From contig DFZN01000059.1 of the NCBI GenBank assembly GCA_002382735.1, positions 22,054-86,053 on the forward strand: DNA of 64,000 bases, written 5' to 3'. How positions within the stretch are numbered: position 1 is the first letter of the stretch; each line of letters opens with the position of its first letter. Origin of the DNA: a bacterium UBP11_UBA4055. GTDB taxonomy: Bacteria > UBA4055. A program made the position numbers and the translations under genes. The notes under the pieces were generated by a model. The model did no database searches. It was not told the DNA's origin and saw only the letters and a list, made by a program, of their open reading frames with translations. Shown here one piece after another: positions 1 through 6,833 of the stretch.

Positions 1-535
1 TGTAATACTTTAGGAATATAGCCATCAGCTGCTTAGAAAGTTCTCTGAACCTTTTGTCGTTCATTATTAAAAGCACGGCATTTTTATAGTATTCGGTCCC
101 TTCTTCGGTATGGAACCAGCCTTCCTGCGATACAGGCTCTCCGAGTTCTTTTATGATATCGTCTGTCTCTTCGTCCGTGAAAGTGAACTCCGAGAATTCT
201 TCCGTACTGAAGAAATTTAAACTGTCGGCCATGAATTTATCAGTGTCCTTATCGTATTCCTGACCAATCGCGGCGTGAGCGTTCATGAGCCCCATAGATG
301 CTTCCATTATGCTTTTCTGCATGGCCGGGCTGCCGAAGTATGATCCTGCCGATGTACTTTCCTTTTCCTGTTTTTTCTGAGTGAATTCAGCCGAGGTCTG
401 GTAAAAAACGCATTCCGCGCAGTCTTCGTTCCTTATAGTAGCGCAGCAGACGGGACAGATCAGAGCACCGTTATTTATCAGGCATTTCCTTTTTCCCGGT
501 TTCGAGCCGCAGTTTACACATTTTTCTTTTGCCAT
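1..535 (-). CDS. Zinc-ribbon protein, 3' end cut by window edge
   Basis: The frame is open from an ATG at 535 to the window edge (178 codons), so the C-terminus is missing. The first 45 residues are rich in cysteine: C6 and C9 (CVNC), C18, then CPVCC and a later DCAEC, with the Lys/Arg-rich GKRKC stretch between them. This pattern (CxxCGxxxGKRxC ... CPxCC ... CxxC) occurs at the N-terminus of several uncharacterised bacterial proteins and probably binds zinc. The part after residue 60 is acidic and largely helical, and I do not recognise it. The gene is read leftwards and is separated from the caspase-like gene by a terminator, so it is a separate unit. No function is assigned. Confidence 0.75.
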   Translation of the reverse strand, partial: MAKEKCVNCGSKPGKRKCLINNGALICPVCCATIRNEDCAECVFYQTSAEFTQKKQEKESTSAGSYFGSPAMQKSIMEASMGLMNAHAAIGQEYDKDTDKFMADSLNFFSTEEFSEFTFTDEETDDIIKELGEPVSQEGWFHTEEGTEYYKNAVLLIMNDKRFRELSKQLMAIFLKYY

Positions 536-614
536 ATCTTTATCCTGAGTTTACTTATTTCAAGAATGCGGTAATGATATAAAATTATTCGGGTTAAATC
601 AAAGGTTTTTTACC

Positions 615-647
615 AAATAAAAAAGGCTCCGCGATCTGCAGAGCCTT
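615..647 (-). terminator. Rho-independent terminator of the caspase-like gene
   Basis: On the minus strand a 7-bp stem, AAGGCTC with GAGCCTT (641-647 and 623-629), closes an 11-nt loop and is followed by TTTTATTT. It lies about 20 bases past the stop codon at 668. Confidence 0.7.
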
Positions 648-667
648 AAACTTAACATTATAATTTC

Positions 668-1495
668 CTAAGGGATAAGATAATCCGAGTAAGAATCGCT
701 GAAAGAAGGAGTGCAGCGTACACCGTGTGCTTTTCCCCATTTTACCATCATGTCGCACGCGTACTGGTTGTCAGCTTCGAAATAGCCGTAACGGTCCCAG
801 CCATCCATCTGATAGTATGTGAATACGCCGTTCTTCATGGTTGAATCTCCGTCATAGGAATAGTTCTTGGTCCCGGAAGCGACCGCTACGACTCTGCCTT
901 TAGCCTTGCCCAGAGCTGTCTTGAACGCTCCTATATTGCAGGCGTCAAAAGTAAATCCCATCTTCATGCATGTCGCTTTTGAGAATTTTCCGGCCATCCA
1001 CGAATAGCTCAGATAATACATATCGGTAGATATCATGTTGCCGTTGTATCCGTGTCCTGAATAAACGAAGAATACCTCGTTGCCTGCAACAGATCTGCTC
1101 GCCAGAGTGTTCATGGCCGATTCAATTGCGCTTTTTGTGGCTGACAAGTCTGTTATCTTGGTAACGCTGTAGCCTTTGCTCTGAAGGAAAGCAGCCCAGT
1201 CGGCGGCATCGTCATCGCAGTAGTTAAGATCGTTGACTGTTCCGGCATAGTTCGAAATACCTATTACCAGAGCGTATTTAGCGCCTTTTGAGGCTGTAGC
1301 GTCCAGTTCCACCGGTTCTGAATCAGAAAGTGTGAACTTAGCCTTAACTTCTTCGGGTCTGTCATCTACGAATTCAGGTCTCTGATACAGAACACCGTCT
1401 CCGCTATCATCAGTTTCGAGCGGACTCTGTTTTGAACAGCTTACGAACACGAACACGGACATTGCGATCATCAGCGCGACCATCAGTTTTTTCAT
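668..1495 (-). CDS. Caspase-like (peptidase C14) lipoprotein
   Basis: This is a 275-residue protein. An ATG exists 39 bases upstream, but the start at 1495 is preferred: it has GGGAGG seven bases upstream and begins a clean lipoprotein signal (MKKLMVALMIAM..., lipobox FVSC, Cys20). Residues 70-270 form a caspase/metacaspase fold. The first strand is KYALVIGISNY, the catalytic His is in YSGHG (H148) and the catalytic Cys is in FDACNIG (C186). Clan CD peptidases of this type cleave after Arg/Lys or Asp, but substrate preference cannot be read here. The lipid anchor places it in the envelope rather than the cytoplasm. It is a single gene between its own promoter and terminator. A second clan CD protein, the CHAT giant, lies 11 kb away. 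Protease fold: high confidence; activity: inferred from the intact dyad. Confidence 0.85.
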   Translation of the reverse strand: MKKLMVALMIAMSVFVFVSCSKQSPLETDDSGDGVLYQRPEFVDDRPEEVKAKFTLSDSEPVELDATASKGAKYALVIGISNYAGTVNDLNYCDDDAADWAAFLQSKGYSVTKITDLSATKSAIESAMNTLASRSVAGNEVFFVYSGHGYNGNMISTDMYYLSYSWMAGKFSKATCMKMGFTFDACNIGAFKTALGKAKGRVVAVASGTKNYSYDGDSTMKNGVFTYYQMDGWDRYGYFEADNQYACDMMVKWGKAHGVRCTPSFSDSYSDYLIP

Positions 1496-1645
1496 GATAC
1501 CTCCCAATTTTAAAATTTTTTCCGCAATATACACATCTTAAAGCGGCCTCACTCTGTCTCTTTTCAAAACATGGCTTCTTTAGTTTTTACTTTTCCGGAT
1601 CATATCAACCCGTAAGGGCTACTGGTCGGCATTTGGTCTTAACTG
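1496..1645 (-). other. Long 5' leader of the caspase-like gene
   Basis: About 150 bases separate the predicted transcription start (near 1645) from the ATG at 1495. The leader can form a short CCC/GGG hairpin near 1609-1621 but matches no riboswitch class I know. No open frame with a ribosome site is visible in it. Confidence 0.35.
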
Positions 1646-1651
1646 ACAAGT

Positions 1652-1680
1652 AATCTATATTACCTCAAATAATTTGTCAA
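1652..1680 (-). promoter_or_regulatory. Promoter for the caspase-like lipoprotein
   Basis: Minus strand: TTGACA (1675-1680), 17-bp spacer, TAGATT (1652-1657). The -35 is perfect and the -10 differs by one base from the TATATT used elsewhere in this window. Confidence 0.55.
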
Positions 1681-1732
1681 TAGAAATTATATATTTTTTT
1701 TTATCGTTCTGGGGCTGCAATATCAGTTCTTC

Positions 1733-1764
1733 AAATAAAAAAGGAACCTTTTTGCGGGTCCCTT
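1733..1764 (-). terminator. Terminator of the 35-residue gene
   Basis: Minus strand: an 8-bp stem, AAGGGACC with GGTTCCTT (one G-U pair), 8-nt loop, then TTTTATT. It sits about 30 bases past the stop codon at 1796. Confidence 0.75.
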
Positions 1765-1795
1765 TTCGTTGAGGAGTGAGTGTTGAGGGGTTCTT

Positions 1796-1903
1796 TTAGA
1801 ATTTGTGCCTGTTGATGCTTAATTTTCTCCTGAAGTCGAATGTTACCTGGGTTTTTATCATCTCTTTCAGGTCCTGATTCTTAAATTTTTTATCTATCTT
1901 CAT
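1796..1903 (-). CDS. 35-residue basic protein, unknown function
   Basis: A short frame starts at ATG 1903 and ends at TAA 1796-1798. It begins MKIDKKFKNQ and ends SINRHKF. AAGGAG lies seven bases before the ATG, a promoter of the local consensus lies 42 bases upstream, and a strong terminator follows. These three signals in the right order are the reason to believe it. The peptide is rich in Lys and Arg, with no signal peptide, membrane segment or cysteine. It could be a small DNA- or RNA-binding protein or a precursor peptide; no modifying enzyme is next to it. The alternative is a small RNA that happens to carry a frame. Confidence 0.6.
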   Translation of the reverse strand: MKIDKKFKNQDLKEMIKTQVTFDFRRKLSINRHKF

Positions 1904-1944
1904 TTTGCGCTCCTTTTTTATCTGTTTATTTCAATTACACAGGT

Positions 1945-1973
1945 AATATAACTACAGGAACACGGCATTCCAA
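1945..1973 (-). promoter_or_regulatory. Promoter for the 35-residue gene
   Basis: Minus strand: TTGGAA (1968-1973), 17-bp spacer, TATATT (1945-1950). The leader would be about 35 bases. Confidence 0.6.
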
Positions 1974-2033
1974 CCTAAGTCCGACGAAATGCATAAATGA
2001 GGGTGTGAAAGGTAGTAAAGATGCTATACAGGG

Positions 2034-2049
2034 ATTAATCAGCTGTTGC
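2034..2049. repeat. 16-bp direct repeat, copy 1
   Basis: ATTAATCAGCTGTTGC, identical to 2936-2951. This copy holds the stop codon of the 83-residue gene. Confidence 0.7.
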
Positions 2050-2290
2050 TTTTACGGGAGAGGATCTCTTTGATCTTTCTGAACTGACTTTGAACAAAGA
2101 TCAGACTTTCTAAATGCTCTTTATGATTTATTTCTAACTTTTCCGAGGAAAATATCTTCTTTCCGAATTCGTACAAAGCGGCAACTCTTTCAACGCAGAC
2201 CGAAGGGTCGTAATTCCTCTTTTGCTCCAACTCCCATTCGTTGAACTTCTTGAGTTTGCTTAAATATTGCCTGACATCTTCAGCGTTCAT
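2039..2290 (-). CDS. 83-residue helical protein paired with a nucleotidyltransferase
   Basis: The protein is charged and predicted mostly helical (Leu/Lys/Glu heptad-like stretches such as YLSKLKKFNEWELEQKRNY), with no signal peptide or membrane span. I do not recognise the family. Its ATG at 2290 lies inside the end of the upstream nucleotidyltransferase gene (11-base overlap), so the two are translationally coupled. Overlapping pairs of a MNT-type nucleotidyltransferase and a small helical partner are a known toxin-antitoxin layout (AbiE, HEPN/MNT). No HEPN RxxxxH motif is visible, so this is a guess by arrangement only. The last residues (SNS and stop) are encoded within a direct repeat, so the original C-terminus may have been altered. 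Confidence 0.65.
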   Translation of the reverse strand: MNAEDVRQYLSKLKKFNEWELEQKRNYDPSVCVERVAALYEFGKKIFSSEKLEINHKEHLESLIFVQSQFRKIKEILSRKSNS

Positions 2291-2834
2291 TTTTCATCTT
2301 TTCGATATTTATTACCATCACCGGCCTGTCCAGTATCTCTGAGAAAAAATTTATCTGTTTTAAAAGATATTTCCAGTCTAAGTTTTTATTGAACTTAATC
2401 AGATTTTCTATATCCTGCCAGTCTTTATCTCTTTCTGAAATAGATTTCTGCACAATAAGATCTTCCACGGAAATCATCTTTAACGATATTCCAAACAATT
2501 CCCTCTCGCACGCCCTTGTTATAGATTCAATTTCATACTCCAAACCTGTAAACACGATGTCGGCTTTAACATTTTCGATCTCTATGGGCAAGACCATTGT
2601 AGTCCTGATGAACTGAACAGGGTCTTTAGGCAGAATTGTGGAAACGGCTGAGAGTTTCTTTACAAGCTCTGCCAGAGAATCTTCGGAAATATCATGCAGA
2701 ATTTTTATGTCAATATCATAAGTCATCCTCTCGTAACCGTAAACACCGGTTGCAAGTCCGCCGAAAACCATGTAAGGAATCTTCTCTTTTTCGAAGAATT
2801 CTTTAAGCTTTTTCAGCGAAAGTGTCATATCCAT
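2280..2834 (-). CDS. AbiEii-like nucleotidyltransferase
   Basis: This 184-residue protein has the core of the minimal nucleotidyltransferase fold near the N-terminus: MVFGGLATGVYGYER (residues 22-36) followed by a DID pair (about 40-42), which would ligate the two metals. A later Asp on the strand KADIVF (about 107) could be the third carboxylate. The C-terminal half contains the EDLIVQKSISERDKDWQDI segment typical of the AbiEii/DUF6036 group. Such proteins transfer nucleotides to tRNA or proteins in toxin-antitoxin and phage-defence systems. The gene has its own promoter and overlaps the 83-residue gene. The reading frame looks intact although everything to its right is degraded. An alternative start (MTLSLKK) lies two codons in. 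Confidence 0.8.
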   Translation of the reverse strand: MDMTLSLKKLKEFFEKEKIPYMVFGGLATGVYGYERMTYDIDIKILHDISEDSLAELVKKLSAVSTILPKDPVQFIRTTMVLPIEIENVKADIVFTGLEYEIESITRACERELFGISLKMISVEDLIVQKSISERDKDWQDIENLIKFNKNLDWKYLLKQINFFSEILDRPVMVINIEKMKNER

Positions 2835-2858
2835 TTATCAGCCCTGATTTAATTATTA

Positions 2859-2887
2859 AATATACACAACATCTGAGATAAAATCAA
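2859..2887 (-). promoter_or_regulatory. Promoter for the nucleotidyltransferase pair
   Basis: Minus strand: TTGATT (2882-2887), 17-bp spacer, TATATT (2859-2864). The transcription start would be about 20 bases before the ATG at 2834. Confidence 0.6.
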
Positions 2888-2935
2888 ATGTAGTTTTTTT
2901 CTTTGTCAGTCGGTATAACTATGTAGTCGCGACGA

Positions 2936-2951
2936 ATTAATCAGCTGTTGC
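2936..2951. repeat. 16-bp direct repeat, copy 2
   Basis: Identical to 2034-2049. This copy overlaps the natural end of the hsdR remnant, so it is probably the ancestral copy. Confidence 0.7.
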
Positions 2952-3092
2952 CGAATACAAATGCTTCTGGAATTTGATGAAAGTGTTTCTTATGGCGAAG
3001 TATTTGATTTTGAGCAGGTCAGGTATCTTATCTTCAAACAGTTCTTCTATGCCTGTTTCAATATATTTTGAAAGTACAAATTCTAAAAATTC
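2937..3092 (-). pseudogene. hsdR remnant, extreme C-terminus only
   Basis: Read leftwards from 3092 the frame gives EFLEFVLSKYIETGIEEL, then DKIPDLLKIKY, then IRNTFIKFQKHLY and stops at 2937. This is the pattern of the extreme C-terminus of type I restriction HsdR subunits, with a conserved FxxFQKxLY ending. Even this piece looks shortened: the segment between KIKY and IRNTF that is longer in intact proteins is missing. The helicase and nuclease domains are gone. The remnant starts at the point where the DUF1016 remnant ends, so a deletion fused the two. It cannot encode a functional enzyme. Confidence 0.75.
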
Positions 3093-3845
3093 TTATAGTA
3101 ATCTTTGTTGTCTATTTGTATTCGTTTTTGCCTCTCAACGAAAGTAAATCCTACTCCGAGTTCAAGAATAAATTTCTCAAGTTCTCTTAAAATTGCATCT
3201 TCCAAATCCTTTTCAAGATACCTGTCTTTCAAACCGAGGAAATGTAAGAATATACGGATCTTTTAACAATACTTCGGGTGATGGCTTATTTCCTTTTCTC
3301 ATTTCTTCCAATTCATAAGCAATCAGTTCTTCAGGCTTCTTTGACAAAGCAGTCCTTTCAAATAATTGATAATTGATTCTTTCCTGAAGCTGCCGCGTAT
3401 TCCAACTATGCAGTTTGCACATTTCGATATAGAAATTTCTTTTTAAAGGATCGTCAATATAAATACACGATCTTATTTGTGTCCATGATAATTGTCTACG
3501 CAATGAGTAGAGAATCTTTCTGTCCGGAATTGTCTCAGCAACGCGGATACAATGTCGTAAGACTTTCTCACCCCATCCTTCACCATATACAGATGATAAA
3601 TATTCGGATAATTCAATAATAACATATTTACCATATTCAGCATGTTTATTTTGTAAAATTACATTGTTTATTAAATTCCCAATATTCCAGTACAAACTTG
3701 TTAATTCTTGATTTGCAGCAGATGCTACGAGTTTTCTTGATTCATCAATTAATTTTCTTGCAGAAGTAAATAATTTCTTAATACCTGTTATCTCTTTTTT
3801 TTGAAGAGATATTTTCCCGTATTTAATAATTTCTTTTTTCTTCAT
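3093..3845 (-). pseudogene. DUF1016 (YhcG-type PDDEXK nuclease) remnant
   Basis: The first 210 codons (3845 to 3213) are a good DUF1016 N-terminal domain (SLYWNIGNLI, YGEGWGEKVLRHC, LSWTQIRSCI). At LLKDPYIL (about 3240) one extra base shifts the frame. In the next frame the sequence continues as expected for the family (FLGLKDRYLEKDLED ... FTFVERQKRIQIDNKDYY) and is then cut where the catalytic LDLLFYHR segment should begin. The nuclease active site is therefore missing. The ATG overlaps the stop of the hsdM remnant (ATGA), the usual operon arrangement of this family inside type I restriction loci. The N-terminal 210-residue domain might still be translated. Confidence 0.8.
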
Positions 3846-4530
3846 AAAAGCTCCCTGACGGATTTGAGTATTTCTACGCTTTGTTCGTCAAGCTCGGAAA
3901 TTTCATCGAGGATCTCGACCGGTTCACGCAGAACAGCCTCATCCTTTTTGTTGGGATTTTTTACGCTCAGATCGCAGGTCTCTGTGTTGATGTCGGCTAC
4001 TTTGACCGTCCATGAATTAAGAGAATCAGCTTTGGTTTTCTGTAGTTCGATAAATTCCGCAAGATCATTTTCGTTCAGCGGATTTGTTTTACCCAGGTTC
4101 CTGCCCGGATTGAGCTGATAATACCATATCTTTTTCGTTGAAACGCCTTTGTCTAAGAACAGAACGACATTGTAGCGGTCTTTTTCCTGTATGTCCGAAA
4201 TATTCTCCGACAGCGTGTTCGTATGAATGATATTGGGCGAATCTATGCCGTGGAAGATCATATTCATAATGCCGATGATGTATGCGAGCGATTTTTTCTC
4301 TTTGCCGTAAAAGGTCTTCTTCTGAAGCGTTTCAAGGTCTTTCGTAGTCAGATTTTTGCTTGATTTAAGATATTCGTAAGCTTCGCACAAGTCTTTTTGT
4401 CCTTCTCGAGGTCGTCAATATACTTTAGGAAAAGGATCCACGAAGTCTGCTCCACATAGTCAAGCTCGCTGGAACATCCCGCATCTTTCCAGAGCACATC
4501 ATCAATATTTTTAAAAACCTGTTCGAACAT
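3842..4530 (-). pseudogene. hsdM remnant with two internal deletions
   Basis: From ATG 4530 the sequence matches the start of a type I methyltransferase subunit (MFEQVFKNIDDVLWKDAG ... ILFLKYIDDLEKDK). At about 4390 it jumps, with a change of frame, to the middle of the family (CEAYEYLKSSKNLTTKDLE, FYGKEKKSLAYIIGIMNMI, NIIHTNTLSENISDIQEKD). At RYNVV it then jumps in frame to the C-terminal part (VLFLDKGVSTKKIWYYQL, GKTNPLNENDLAEF). The second deletion removes the NPPF catalytic motif, so no methylation is possible. The ancestral unit was hsdM - DUF1016 - hsdR, transcribed leftwards. No hsdS piece is recognisable. Confidence 0.85.
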
Positions 4531-4727
4531 GGCTGTTTTTCCATAGGATGAAATATGAAGAGAAAATACGGGTGAATGAAAGGAAAGGCAAGAGACGAAA
4601 TGCAGAAATGCGTGTCCGAAAGAATGTAAGAAGCCATAAGAAAACTGTAATCAAAAGGTCATTTATGCGAAGTGAAGTTTTAACAGTATTTAATTGCCCG
4701 AATAATAATGTCATTGCCGATTAATTG
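4531..4727. other. Gap between the hsdM remnant and the DTW promoter
   Basis: About 200 bases, AG-rich on the plus strand. A GGAAAA ribosome-site-like stretch precedes the old hsdM ATG on the minus strand. I see no other gene, hairpin or clear promoter. Confidence 0.4.
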
Positions 4728-4756
4728 TTGCTCTGAATTCCATAATACTCTATATT
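4728..4756 (+). promoter_or_regulatory. Promoter for the DTW protein
   Basis: TTGCTC (4728-4733), 17-bp spacer, TATATT (4751-4756), about 25 bases before the ATG at 4782. Confidence 0.55.
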
Positions 4757-4781
4757 TCAACCAAATAAGCGGGGATCTGAG

Positions 4782-5372
4782 ATGGTTCACAGCAGGAGAG
4801 TCTCAAAAAAATGCTCGGTTTGCAGGCTGTTCAAAAGCATCTGCGTATGCGGGGATATTACGAAATTCGGCTTGAAAACGCGAGTCACGCTCCTGATGCA
4901 TGTAAAAGAGATCAACAGATCTACCAATACCGGAAAGATCGCGGAACTCATGCTGACGAACTCGAAAACAGTGATCGTGGGTGCACCGGAAGGTAAACTT
5001 GAACAGTCTGATATAATTTCTGAAGGCTATGAGAATGTCGTACTTTTTCCCCACACCTCGAACATCTTGGACGATTCTTTCATCTCGAAGCTCGACAGAC
5101 CTCTAAATCTGATCGTGCCGGACGGGAATTATCATCAGGCGGTCAAGATGACCCGGTCTGGTCTTTTGTCGGGCATAAAAAGAGTCAGGCTGCCGTCGGG
5201 ACAGAAGGGCGAATACGGGCTGAGAGATTCAAAAGACCCTGAAAAAGTTTCAACTATTGAAGCAGTGATAAAAGCTCTGGAGATACTCGGTGATATTCAG
5301 GCTGCCGGATCTATGACTGACATTTTCCGCAAAATGGTCGAAGGGTTCAATGCCCGCAACGGCAGGCTCTAA
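4782..5372 (+). CDS. DTW-domain protein (tRNA aminocarboxypropyltransferase family)
   Basis: The protein has 196 residues. The family transfers an aminocarboxypropyl group from S-adenosylmethionine to uridine in tRNA (TapT/YfiP, TDD proteins). Four cysteines near the start (C11, C14, C21, C23; CxxC...CxC) form the usual zinc site. The core contains LMHVKEINRSTNTG (38-50), LIVPDG (109-114), then VRLPSGQKGEYGLRDSKDPE and STIEA. The signature is unusual: most members read DGTW, whereas here it is DGNY (D113-Y116), losing the Thr and Trp that give the domain its name. Aromatic character is kept by the Tyr. The gene is monocistronic and converges on the malic enzyme gene with six bases between stop codons. 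Family: confident; activity of this variant: open. Confidence 0.85.
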   Translation: MVHSRRVSKKCSVCRLFKSICVCGDITKFGLKTRVTLLMHVKEINRSTNTGKIAELMLTNSKTVIVGAPEGKLEQSDIISEGYENVVLFPHTSNILDDSFISKLDRPLNLIVPDGNYHQAVKMTRSGLLSGIKRVRLPSGQKGEYGLRDSKDPEKVSTIEAVIKALEILGDIQAAGSMTDIFRKMVEGFNARNGRL

Positions 5373-5378
5373 TAAATT

Positions 5379-6833
5379 TTATTTTATCCTTTCTAATGCA
5401 CGGGCTAAAGCCTGTTGAAGCATGGATTCTTCGGGTTGTTTGATGAAACCGTTCTTCATCAGTGAATCCGTCAGGTTCCTTGAATATTCTATATCGGCTT
5501 TAGCCTTGTCGTAGGCTTCCTGCCATGTCAGTTTTATTCTGGCGACCCCATCCTTTATCGCCTGTACTGCTACATCGGCAGCTTCTATAGGGAACACATC
5601 AGCCTCGTCCATGGTCGGAACTATATTTTCTGGATTGATACCTCTTTTTTCAGCGTAATCTGCAAGAGAATGAGCAGCGGCTATGGCCATATTGTCCGTT
5701 ATCTTTTTTGCTCTGACAAGAAGCGCTCCCTTTAGAATTCCGGGAAATCCGATCGAATTATTCACCTGATTCGGAAAATCTCCCCTTCCCGTAGCTACGA
5801 TAAAAGCTCCCGCCTCTTTTGCCGCATAAGGATATATCTCAGGGATCGGATTGGCGCAGGTAAACACTATCGCTTTTTCAGCCATCGAAGCGATCCACTC
5901 TTTTTTAACGGTATCGGGTCCGGGAGTGGAAAGAGCGATAAGGACATCCGCACCCTTCATAGCCTCTTCTATAGTTATAATCTGATCTTTGTTAGTAGTC
6001 TGACAGAGCTCCCACTTCCGGTTGTACCTCGTGTCGGCTTCGATGTCGGCGCGGCCTTTGTTGAGCGACCCGCGCGAGTCAAAGATGACCATCTTTTCCA
6101 AATCACCGCCGTCCGCAGCTATCAGGCGCGCTATTGTCGTGTTCGAGGCGCCGGCGCCGAGAAGAACGATCCTCACGCCGCCTATCTTTTTCCCGGCGAG
6201 CTTGAGCGCATTGATAAGACCCGCAAGGGTAACGCTCGCCGTGCCCTGTGCGTCGTCGTGCCAGACGGGAATGTCGCATTCTTCGCGGAGAACATCGAGT
6301 ACCTTGAAGCAGTTGGGCTGGGAAATATCCTCAAGATTTACCGCACCGAAAGAATGCTGGACCATCTTGACGAACTCGATGATCTTGTACGGATCGTTCT
6401 TCCCCGCTATGTCCCTGCTGTCAATGCAGAGGGGCACGGCGTCCACTCCGCCCAGATATTTCATGAGGAACGCCTTCCCTTCCATGACACCGAGACCTCC
6501 GGGCGGAGTGCAGTCGCCGTCGCCGAGAACGCGCGTGGAGTCCGACACCACCGCGACGAGATTACCCCTGTTGGACAGCTCGAAGGAAGAGTCATTGCCG
6601 TCCCTGATGTCCGTTGATATCTTTGATACTCCGGGCGTATAGTAAACATTGAACCAGTTGAAGCCGAAAACGCCGGCCTTGGGTACGGTCTGGATCTTTC
6701 CCTGATAGAATTTGTGGGCAGATAATGACAGTTCCTTCAGAAATACTGTTTTCGCAGCAGCGATCTGCTCCTCTGTAAAATCATCGGGGAACGCCCTGTC
6801 AAGATTTGAAAGGTCAAGTTTTATTTTTTCCAT
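5379..6833 (-). CDS. NAD(P)-dependent malic enzyme
   Basis: The enzyme converts malate to pyruvate and CO2 with reduction of NAD or NADP. The 484-residue frame starts at ATG 6833, where AAGGAGTGG precedes it; an in-frame ATG 57 bases upstream lies deep in the fumarase beta gene and is rejected. Visible landmarks are the malate-site NVYYTPGVS, GLGVMEGKAFLMKYLGGVDA, the metal-binding HDDAQGT segment, the dinucleotide fold VLLGAGASN with a following FDSRG, and FTCANPIPE near the C-terminal third. The length fits the single-domain bacterial form without a phosphotransacetylase tail. It is the last gene of an operon with fumarase alpha and beta and overlaps the beta gene by 13 bases, so fumarate can be taken to pyruvate by products of one transcript. 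Confidence 0.93.
   Translation of the reverse strand: MEKIKLDLSNLDRAFPDDFTEEQIAAAKTVFLKELSLSAHKFYQGKIQTVPKAGVFGFNWFNVYYTPGVSKISTDIRDGNDSSFELSNRGNLVAVVSDSTRVLGDGDCTPPGGLGVMEGKAFLMKYLGGVDAVPLCIDSRDIAGKNDPYKIIEFVKMVQHSFGAVNLEDISQPNCFKVLDVLREECDIPVWHDDAQGTASVTLAGLINALKLAGKKIGGVRIVLLGAGASNTTIARLIAADGGDLEKMVIFDSRGSLNKGRADIEADTRYNRKWELCQTTNKDQIITIEEAMKGADVLIALSTPGPDTVKKEWIASMAEKAIVFTCANPIPEIYPYAAKEAGAFIVATGRGDFPNQVNNSIGFPGILKGALLVRAKKITDNMAIAAAHSLADYAEKRGINPENIVPTMDEADVFPIEAADVAVQAIKDGVARIKLTWQEAYDKAKADIEYSRNLTDSLMKNGFIKQPEESMLQQALARALERIK

Noticed and set aside
1540..1650. Known riboswitch (c-di-GMP or others) in the caspase leader
   Set aside because: Conserved core bases of the classes I know are absent; only a weak hairpin is present.
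3842..4390. Intact hsdM
   Set aside because: The frame lacks the NPPF motif and most of the methyltransferase domain. It is a relic.
4511..4714. Short minus-strand frame upstream of hsdM
   Set aside because: Phe/Leu-rich because of pyrimidine bias; no homology pattern, and it overlaps the hsdM leader.
4719..4731. Possible third copy of the 16-bp repeat (GATTAATTGTTGC)
   Set aside because: It lacks four internal bases (CAGC) and lies in the DTW promoter. The similarity is too short to count as a copy.
6022..6642. 206-codon open frame on the plus strand opposite malic enzyme
   Set aside because: It is a shadow of the malic enzyme gene: no ribosome site, Arg/Ser/Pro-rich composition, no recognisable motif.
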